Positions 6,673-11,177 of a DNA stretch of 11,177 bases are shown piece after piece. The notes under the pieces are model-generated. The model was not told the origin of the DNA, did not search any database, and saw nothing but the letters and a program-made list of their open reading frames with translations. Each line of letters begins with the position of its first letter. Position 1 is the stretch's first letter. The DNA is from Thermoanaerobaculia bacterium (lineage in GTDB: Bacteria > Acidobacteriota > Thermoanaerobaculia > Multivoradales > JAHEKO01), in NCBI GenBank assembly GCA_029287645.1, contig JARFQS010000032.1:1-11177 (forward strand), in the 5' to 3' direction. A program made the translations under genes and the position numbers.

Positions 6673-7366
6673 TGGTCGATCCTCCTATAGGTGCTATACG
6701 TTCCGGCTCTGCAACTTGGTCTTGTGCTCTCCTGGCGAGCTCCACCCTGACGCGCTGCGCCATCATCCAGATGGCCAGAAACAGAATCGCGAAGGCGTTG
6801 ATGCGCAGCGGCACGACCATCATGGGCGCAACGGTGTCGGGAGTGGACTGCACCTGATGGAGGCTCCGCCACCATCGTACGCAGAAGTAGACCAGGGGAA
6901 CGTCGACGAAGGCGACGATCGTCGCGATCGCTGTCCATGTCGCTCGCCTGCCGGCGTCGTGCACGAACGAGCGCAGCGCCAGGACGCCAGCGAACAGCAG
7001 GACCATGATCAGCGAGGTCGTCAAGCGGACATCCCAATCCCACCAGACTCCCCACGTGGCCCGTGCCCAGATGCTTCCCTGAACCAGAAGGAGTGCATTC
7101 AGGACGATGCCCACCTCCACGGCGGCTGTCGTAACGGCATCCCATTTGGGTCGGTGCGTCCACAGAGAGACGATGGCGAAGATGAAGGCGAGCGTATAGA
7201 GCAGCATGGCGTTCCACGCACAGGGTACGTGGACATACATGATGCGTTGTGTCTCGCCCATGTAGCGTTCGGCAGGGGCCACGAAGAGCCCTATGTAGCT
7301 GCCGACGAACAGCAGCAACAGGCCCAGGAGCCCCAGCCCTGAGTCCCATTTGAATTGGCGCGTCAT
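6665..7366 (-). CDS. ccmC: heme-handling membrane protein CcmC
   Basis: CcmC binds heme at its WWD domain and attaches it to CcmE. The 233-residue protein has about six membrane helices. The WWD motif SIWARATWGVWWDWD is at residues 98-112. The two periplasmic heme-ligand histidines are H46 (YVHVP) and H170 (RSLHQ), at the positions known from E. coli CcmC (H60 and H184). The sequence MGETQRIMYVHVPCAW before H46 is highly typical of the family. The ATG at 7364-7366 overlaps the ccmB stop as ATGA and has GAGGAGG just upstream. A frame extending to 7450 would add a hydrophilic stretch inside ccmB and is not used. Confidence 0.97.
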   Translation of the reverse strand: MTRQFKWDSGLGLLGLLLLFVGSYIGLFVAPAERYMGETQRIMYVHVPCAWNAMLLYTLAFIFAIVSLWTHRPKWDAVTTAAVEVGIVLNALLLVQGSIWARATWGVWWDWDVRLTTSLIMVLLFAGVLALRSFVHDAGRRATWTAIATIVAFVDVPLVYFCVRWWRSLHQVQSTPDTVAPMMVVPLRINAFAILFLAIWMMAQRVRVELARRAQDQVAEPERIAPIGGSTNA

Positions 7367-8049
7367 ATGCCCTCCTCGATAGCGTGGGGGAACAGCAGGC
7401 CACAGAGACTCGAGTAGATGATGGCGAAGCTCGCCAGCAGGGTGGCCCACGCGCTCACTTGTGACATGGGGTCACCCGTGAGAATCAGTGTGATGGACTT
7501 GACGGCTCCCATGAGCACCGGAATGACCAGGGGAAAGAGCAGCAGCGGAAGGAGCACATCCTGGCTCTGAAGACGGCTGGTCATGGCCGCGTATAGGGTT
7601 CCCGGAGCCGACAGGCCCGCCGCGGCCAGGGTCCACAAGCCGAGCAGCACTGCCAAGCCCTGGAGGTCCAGTTGAACGGAGTAGAGAATCAATGCGACCG
7701 GAGTCAGGACAGGTGCGAGCAGCATGAGAAACAGGGTGTTGCTCAGCGTCTTGCCGTAGTACAGGGCAATTGGATCGACCGGCAGCAGCAACAGGCCCTC
7801 GATCGCCCGCTGCTCCTGCTCGACCCGGAAGCTCTCCGACAGACCCAGAGTGGAGCTCAACAGCAGGGCCAGAACCAGGAATCCACCGGCCGCGGCACGC
7901 ATCAAGGTGCTGTCCGGTCCGACCGCGAACGAGAAAAGCAGGAGGGTGACGACTCCGAACAGCAGGACGGAAATCAATCGGCCCTTGCCCCGCCATTCCA
8001 GGAGCAGGTCCTTGCGCACCACGGTCAGGGCTTGGCGGAACAGGCTCAT
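7363..8049 (-). CDS. ccmB: heme exporter permease CcmB
   Basis: CcmB is the membrane subunit paired with the ATPase CcmA. ATP use by CcmAB drives release of holo-CcmE from CcmC/D. The 228-residue protein has six predicted hydrophobic segments. Recognisable CcmB features are the N-terminal RKDLLLEWRGK, the segment SESFRVEQEQRAIEGLLLLP, and a C-terminal helix before FPHAIEEG. The ATG at 8047-8049 overlaps the ccmA stop as ATGA. The frame runs open to 8211, but the upstream part is hydrophilic and lies inside ccmA, so the overlap start is preferred. The length agrees with the family (about 220 residues). Confidence 0.96.
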   Translation of the reverse strand: MSLFRQALTVVRKDLLLEWRGKGRLISVLLFGVVTLLLFSFAVGPDSTLMRAAAGGFLVLALLLSSTLGLSESFRVEQEQRAIEGLLLLPVDPIALYYGKTLSNTLFLMLLAPVLTPVALILYSVQLDLQGLAVLLGLWTLAAAGLSAPGTLYAAMTSRLQSQDVLLPLLLFPLVIPVLMGAVKSITLILTGDPMSQVSAWATLLASFAIIYSSLCGLLFPHAIEEGI

Positions 8050-8756
8050 GCGGTCGCACCCACGTGGTTCAGCAGATCGGCGCCGGTGCCCTGCCAGAGC
8101 ATCTGACCTTGCTGCAGCAGTATCGCCCGGTCGCAGAGCTTCGACGAACGGGGCAGATTGTGGGAAGCCAAGACGACGGTCTTGCCTGCCGACCGGTAGC
8201 CTTCGATCCACTCTTCGATGAGGTTCTGACCCGAAGCGTCGAGAGCGGAGAAAGGCTCGTCCAGGAGCACGAGCTTGGGCTCTTCGAGCCGGGTGCGCAG
8301 CAGGGTGAGCCGTTTTCGCATGCCGGCCGAGAATCCGCCGACGGGGTAGTCCCTGCGATCTTGAAGGTCCACCTCACGCAGGAGATCGATGGCCTGTTCT
8401 TCGGACAGCTCCACGCCTCTGAGCCGGGTCCAGACCTGCAGCATTTCCAGAGCTGACAGTTGAGAGTACAAGTAGTTGTCGTGCCCCACCAGGGTGAGAG
8501 TCCGACGGCAGGCCAGCTTCTCCTGCTCTGGGTCCATGCCGTAGATCGACATGCTGCCCTGCGTGGGCTTGTACAGACCGGCGATGAGTCGCAGCAGCGT
8601 GGTCTTGCCCGATCCGTTGGCGCCGGCGAGGAGCAGCACCTCGCCAGGCTGGACTTCCAGATCACAGTGGGCCAGGGCCCACTGCCTGCCGAAGCGTTTG
8701 CCCAACCCTGTGGTCTGAACGGCAGGGATAGCTGTGTTGGCGGCGCGGGAAGGCAT
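8046..8756 (-). CDS. ccmA: heme exporter ATP-binding protein CcmA
   Basis: This ABC ATPase subunit of the CcmAB transporter powers the release of heme-loaded CcmE. The 236-residue protein has Walker A GANGSGKTT at 45-53, a signature-like loop FSAGMRKRL at 142-150, Walker B KLVLLDEP at 161-168 with catalytic E167, and the H-loop H199 in LASHN. The Q-loop region reads VGHDNYLYSQLSALE, a form common in CcmA. The ATG at 8754-8756 has no clear Shine-Dalgarno sequence, unlike most genes downstream, so the start is a little uncertain; an unusual leader is possible. As first gene of the operon it faces the divergent intergenic region with the palindrome at 8842-8891. Confidence 0.95.
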   Translation of the reverse strand: MPSRAANTAIPAVQTTGLGKRFGRQWALAHCDLEVQPGEVLLLAGANGSGKTTLLRLIAGLYKPTQGSMSIYGMDPEQEKLACRRTLTLVGHDNYLYSQLSALEMLQVWTRLRGVELSEEQAIDLLREVDLQDRRDYPVGGFSAGMRKRLTLLRTRLEEPKLVLLDEPFSALDASGQNLIEEWIEGYRSAGKTVVLASHNLPRSSKLCDRAILLQQGQMLWQGTGADLLNHVGATA

Positions 8757-8934
8757 GGATTGGGCTGTGGCTGGTGGAACCCGGGTCGGGAATGGACAGA
8801 GCTGACGAGAACTACCCAGTCAGGACCCGTAGCGGGTAGGCTTCGGCCGCCAACTGTAACAGAATCCGCCGGATCCGTGACAGTAGCCGAAAGCGCCACG
8901 ATTCATGTCATCGACGCCAAGGAAGTGTCGTACC
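8757..8934. promoter_or_regulatory. divergent intergenic region between ccmA and the HEAT-cyclophilin lipoprotein gene
   Basis: Both the ccm operon (leftward) and the lipoprotein gene (rightward) must be transcribed from this 178-bp region unless an outside promoter reads in. I could not find a convincing -35/-10 pair on either strand. TACAGT (minus strand, inside the palindrome) is a four-of-six match to a -10 box but lacks a good -35. AAGGA at 8920-8924 is the ribosome-binding site of the lipoprotein gene. The main visible structure is the palindrome entered separately. Confidence 0.5.
8842..8891. repeat. 50-bp imperfect palindrome in the divergent promoter region
   Basis: Nested inverted repeats share nearly the same centre: TTCGGC (8842-8847) with GCCGAA (8886-8891), ACTGT (8853-8857) with ACAGT (8880-8884), and ATCCG (8864-8868) with CGGAT (8870-8874). 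The outer arms have unequal spacers (5 and 1 nt), so any hairpin would have bulges. It could be an operator for a dimeric regulator controlling both divergent units, or a hairpin in the ccmA leader RNA. It is not followed by a T tract, so it does not look like a terminator. Confidence 0.5.
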
Positions 8935-10935
8935 ATGAAGATCGTGGCGAGTAAGCGACTTTTGGCTCTGTGGTCTCTGACGCTGCTGTCGTGCAGCGGG
9001 AACCAGCCCCCAGAATCCACCGTCCAGGAATCCATGTGGGAGATCCCGAATCTGCAAGAGCGCGGCATGCTCCTGCTGGTCGAGGATCGGCGGCAATTCG
9101 ACCCGTTCGCGGTGGAGACGACCCGACAAGCCGATCCCGAGCTTCGCGTCGAGCTTGCAGAGACCCTGGGCAGAGTGGGGGACTCTCGAGGGTTTTCGAC
9201 CTTGGAGGAGCTCTTGGGGGATTCCGAGGCAAGGGTGCGCCGCTCGGCGGCCTTTGGGCTGGGGTTGCTGGGCGATCAGCGGGGTGAGAGTCCCCTGCTC
9301 AGAGCCGTGACGGACCCGGACCAGGCCACGGGGACAGAGGCGGTCGCGTCGCTGGCCGCTCTGGAGACTGACCTCCAGAAGGTGATCGCGGTGCTGCAGA
9401 CCCTTCCCCCGGAGGAGACATGGCCGAGATTGCTGCCCTCGCTGTATAGATTTGCTGGCGAGAGTGCCTTGGCCATTGCGCGGCAAGGGCTCGAACTGGA
9501 CCAGGCTGTGCTGAGGCGCATGGCCGCCTATGCTCTCGCCCGCGACCCGGTTCGAGCAACGGTTCCGCAACTCCGCCAGATTCTGCAAGATGCGGATCCG
9601 TGGATTCGCGGCTGGGGAGCTCGCGGCTTGGGGCAAGTAGGAGGCAGTCAGGATATAGGGCGGCTGAAGCCTCTCTTGAACGACACCACGACCCCCACGG
9701 TGCAGGCTCTCCGAGCCGCCAAGAGCCTGATCCAGCGTGGCGAGGTGGCTCCACCCGAGGACTGGATTCCGGAGCTCCTGAGGCTGATGGACCATTCTGA
9801 TCCAGGAGTCTCCACGACCGCCATCGAAGCGGCCTCGGCATGGTTGCTCGACGAGACGTTGGCGGAAGCTCTGGTGGGGCTGGTCAAGTCCGGTAGCAGA
9901 CGGCAGCAGGAAGTCGCCTTCCTGGCGCTCGCCGAGGGCGGTGATTCCCGCGGCGTCGCCCTGCTTCAGCCTCTGGCCCGAGATGCCGATCCCCGATGGA
10001 GGGCCCTCGCGGCGACTGCGGCTTCGGAGCTCGAGATGCACTCGACAGTGGTGGCTCTTCTCCAGGATCCGGCCAAGGAGGTTCGGCTCGCGGCCGTCAC
10101 GGGAATAGCCAAGCTCGAAGCCGGAGCGGCTGGAAGCTCGATCGCGTCAGCGTTGTCCGACGAAGATCCAGCCGTGAGAGGCAGAGCTCTCGAGTGGGCG
10201 GCGGAATACCCGGAGATTTCGGTCGAGCAGCTGGAGAAGGCTCTGGCAGGTCCACCCCGGCAACCGGTGGAGTTGTATCTGAACGGCACGGCTGCCCTTC
10301 TGGCGAGGGCCCTCAACGAGCCTTTGGAGAGGGGGGAGATCGTAAGGATCCTCGAAGAGCTGGCCTCGAGGGCGGACTATCCGATTCGGGTGCAGGCGGG
10401 AATCGCACTGGAGGAGTTGGGCCGGCCCAGGCCTGCACCGGGCCCGGCGAGCGTCCGGCGGACCGCGGCGACCTATCGGGAGATGATTCGCCGTTCCGCC
10501 AGGCCTCGATTCGTAGAGATCAGTACCCTTAGGGGAGTCGCCAAGCTGGAGCTCGATTGTCCTCTCGCTCCGCTGACCTGTTTGAACTTTCTTCAGCTGG
10601 TCAACCAGGGTTTCTACGATGGCCTGGAGCTCCACCGCGTGGTGCCGGATTTCGTCGTTCAGGGAGGGGATCCTAGAGGCGACGGCTGGGGTGGTCCGGG
10701 GTATACGATCCGAGACGAGATCAATGCCAGCTCGTTCGGTGAAGGAGTGATCGGAATGGCGCTGGCCGGCCCGGACACAGGCGGGAGCCAGTTTTTCATC
10801 ACTCTGTCCCCTCAGCCTCATCTCGATGCGTCCTTCACGGCGTTTGGACGTGTCATCGAAGGGTTCGACGTCTTGCTGCAGCTCGAGCAGGGAGCTCGCA
10901 TCGAGCGCATGCGCGAGGTGCCAGGCCGGCGGTGA
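8935..10935 (+). CDS. lipoprotein with HEAT-type repeats and C-terminal cyclophilin peptidyl-prolyl isomerase domain
   Basis: The 666-residue protein starts with a lipoprotein signal (KRLLALWSLTLLSC) giving lipidated C20. Ser follows, so retention at the inner membrane by Asp+2 is not indicated and an outer-membrane location is likely. Residues about 45-510 are a run of HEAT/PBS-like helical repeats (for example ELRVELAETLGRVGDSRG, ARVRRSAAFGLGLLGD, PWIRGWGARGLGQVGG, KEVRLAAVTGIAKLEA), a scaffold for protein binding. Residues 525-666 are a cyclophilin domain: LHRVVPDFVVQGGDP with catalytic R568, F573 and Q576, and GSQFFITL with Q619. Relative to human CypA, the W121 position is H629 and H126 is F634. 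This suggests an active prolyl isomerase with low cyclosporin affinity. I chose the ATG at 8935 because of AAGGA upstream and the immediate signal peptide; an ATG at 8905 lacks both. Likely role: chaperone for exported proteins; clients unknown. Confidence 0.88.
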   Translation: MKIVASKRLLALWSLTLLSCSGNQPPESTVQESMWEIPNLQERGMLLLVEDRRQFDPFAVETTRQADPELRVELAETLGRVGDSRGFSTLEELLGDSEARVRRSAAFGLGLLGDQRGESPLLRAVTDPDQATGTEAVASLAALETDLQKVIAVLQTLPPEETWPRLLPSLYRFAGESALAIARQGLELDQAVLRRMAAYALARDPVRATVPQLRQILQDADPWIRGWGARGLGQVGGSQDIGRLKPLLNDTTTPTVQALRAAKSLIQRGEVAPPEDWIPELLRLMDHSDPGVSTTAIEAASAWLLDETLAEALVGLVKSGSRRQQEVAFLALAEGGDSRGVALLQPLARDADPRWRALAATAASELEMHSTVVALLQDPAKEVRLAAVTGIAKLEAGAAGSSIASALSDEDPAVRGRALEWAAEYPEISVEQLEKALAGPPRQPVELYLNGTAALLARALNEPLERGEIVRILEELASRADYPIRVQAGIALEELGRPRPAPGPASVRRTAATYREMIRRSARPRFVEISTLRGVAKLELDCPLAPLTCLNFLQLVNQGFYDGLELHRVVPDFVVQGGDPRGDGWGGPGYTIRDEINASSFGEGVIGMALAGPDTGGSQFFITLSPQPHLDASFTAFGRVIEGFDVLLQLEQGARIERMREVPGRR

Positions 10936-10984
10936 AGCCCTCCGCAAAGGGTCTCCCTGAACGAGTGGGGGCCGCGCGAGGGCT
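10936..10984. repeat. inverted repeat after the lipoprotein gene
   Basis: AGCCCTC (10936-10942), beginning right after the stop codon, is the reverse complement of GAGGGCT (10978-10984). Inside lies a small AGGG-TCT-CCCT hairpin. The loop is long (35 nt) and no T tract follows, so it is at best a weak or factor-assisted terminator. It could also be chance in GC-rich DNA. Confidence 0.3.
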
Positions 10985-10988
10985 GGGG

Positions 10989-10994
10989 TAGACT
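10989..10994 (+). promoter_or_regulatory. possible -10 element before the last gene
   Basis: TAGACT matches four of six positions of the sigma-70 type -10 consensus and lies 9 nt before the ATG at 11004. No recognisable -35 box is present at the usual spacing. If it is real, the transcript would be leaderless or nearly so, which would agree with the absence of a Shine-Dalgarno sequence there. Confidence 0.25.
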
Positions 10995-11003
10995 CTCTTC
11001 GCC

Positions 11004-11177
11004 ATGACGGTGAAGCGCCGCTTTCCCGGGATCATCGCCGGTCGCATCTGCACGAGTGTGGCCCTTCTCGCAGTCTCCATGTCGATGTTCCTGACAGAGC
11101 GTGCCCACGGATCGGAAGAGCCCGTGCTTGTGGGCGTCGTGACTCGGGCAGAAGTCGAACAAGCCATGCCTGACTGG
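11004..11177 (+). CDS. N-terminus of an exported protein, 3' part outside window
   Basis: The ATG at 11004 opens a frame of 58 codons to the window edge. It begins with a basic n-region (MTVKRRFPGIIAGR), a hydrophobic stretch (about residues 15-29, ICTSVALLAVSMSMF) and a likely signal peptidase I site at AHG-S (about residue 36). The mature start is SEEPVLVGVVTRAEVEQAMPDW. The pattern 'V-T/S-R-x-x-(V/L/I)-E-x-A-x-P-x-W' shortly after a signal peptide recalls the start of some periplasmic thioredoxin-family proteins. The CxxC region lies beyond the edge, so this is only a hint. It is 68 nt downstream of the lipoprotein gene and could be a separate unit. Function is unknown. Confidence 0.6.
   Translation, partial: MTVKRRFPGIIAGRICTSVALLAVSMSMFLTERAHGSEEPVLVGVVTRAEVEQAMPDW

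Noticed and set aside
8047..8211. Possible N-terminal extension of CcmB, and similar extensions of CcmC to 7450, CcmG to 4168 and CcmE to 6593
   Set aside because: The extensions are hydrophilic and lie inside the upstream genes. The chosen starts give normal family lengths; those of ccmB, ccmC and ccmG overlap the preceding stop, and that of ccmE lies 13 nt after the ccmD stop behind a GAGG site.
8842..8891. Reading the divergent palindrome as a transposon end, attachment site or CRISPR repeat
   Set aside because: It occurs once, no transposase, integrase or cas gene is nearby, and there are no direct target repeats.
8905..8934. Upstream ATG at 8905 as start of the lipoprotein
   Set aside because: No Shine-Dalgarno sequence precedes it, and it would put 10 extra residues including a Cys before the signal peptide. 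The ATG at 8935 has AAGGA upstream and is followed directly by the signal.
8908..10041. Long open frame on the minus strand opposite the HEAT-cyclophilin gene (also 10147-10947 minus)
   Set aside because: It lies fully antisense to a gene with clear protein motifs, its product shows no recognisable domain, and long antisense frames are common in GC-rich DNA.

Overview
The window is GC-rich, tightly packed DNA from a diderm (Gram-negative type) bacterium. Signs of a periplasm and outer membrane are a complete System I cytochrome c maturation set, a lipoprotein and at least one exported protein. Gene content and style (HEAT-cyclophilin lipoprotein, GTG starts, many overlapping genes) would fit an uncultured Acidobacteriota- or Gemmatimonadota-like lineage. 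That placement is a guess; nothing here fixes the taxon.

Left part (1-1631, plus strand). The 3' end of a sodium-symporter-type (NSS) transporter is followed by a 42-residue MetS-like small subunit, with a possible 15-codon coupling ORF between them. Then come shikimate kinase (aroK) and a calcineurin-like metallophosphoesterase. Spacings of 22 and 2 nt suggest one transcript.

Centre (1654-8756, minus strand). This is a full ccmABCDEFGHI operon read right to left. CcmA/B/C/D handle heme delivery and release of holo-CcmE. CcmE carries heme. CcmF with CcmH and CcmI ligates heme to the apocytochrome, and CcmG and CcmH handle the reduction of its CxxCH cysteines. Most junctions overlap (ATGA, GTGA or TGATG) and the others are at most 13 nt apart. 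CcmD is only 41 codons long and easily missed. The upstream plus-strand operon converges on ccmI with a 22-nt gap.

Right part (8757-11177). A 178-bp divergent intergenic region contains a long imperfect palindrome. It separates ccmA from a plus-strand gene for a 666-residue lipoprotein made of HEAT-type repeats and a C-terminal cyclophilin-type peptidyl-prolyl isomerase domain. The window ends inside another exported protein of unknown function.

I see no mobile element, CRISPR array, tRNA or rRNA. Most of the window is a well-known system in canonical order. The least explained items are the divergent palindrome, the HEAT-cyclophilin lipoprotein beside ccm, the Met-rich CcmE tail, and the mini-ORF bridging the transporter and its small subunit.
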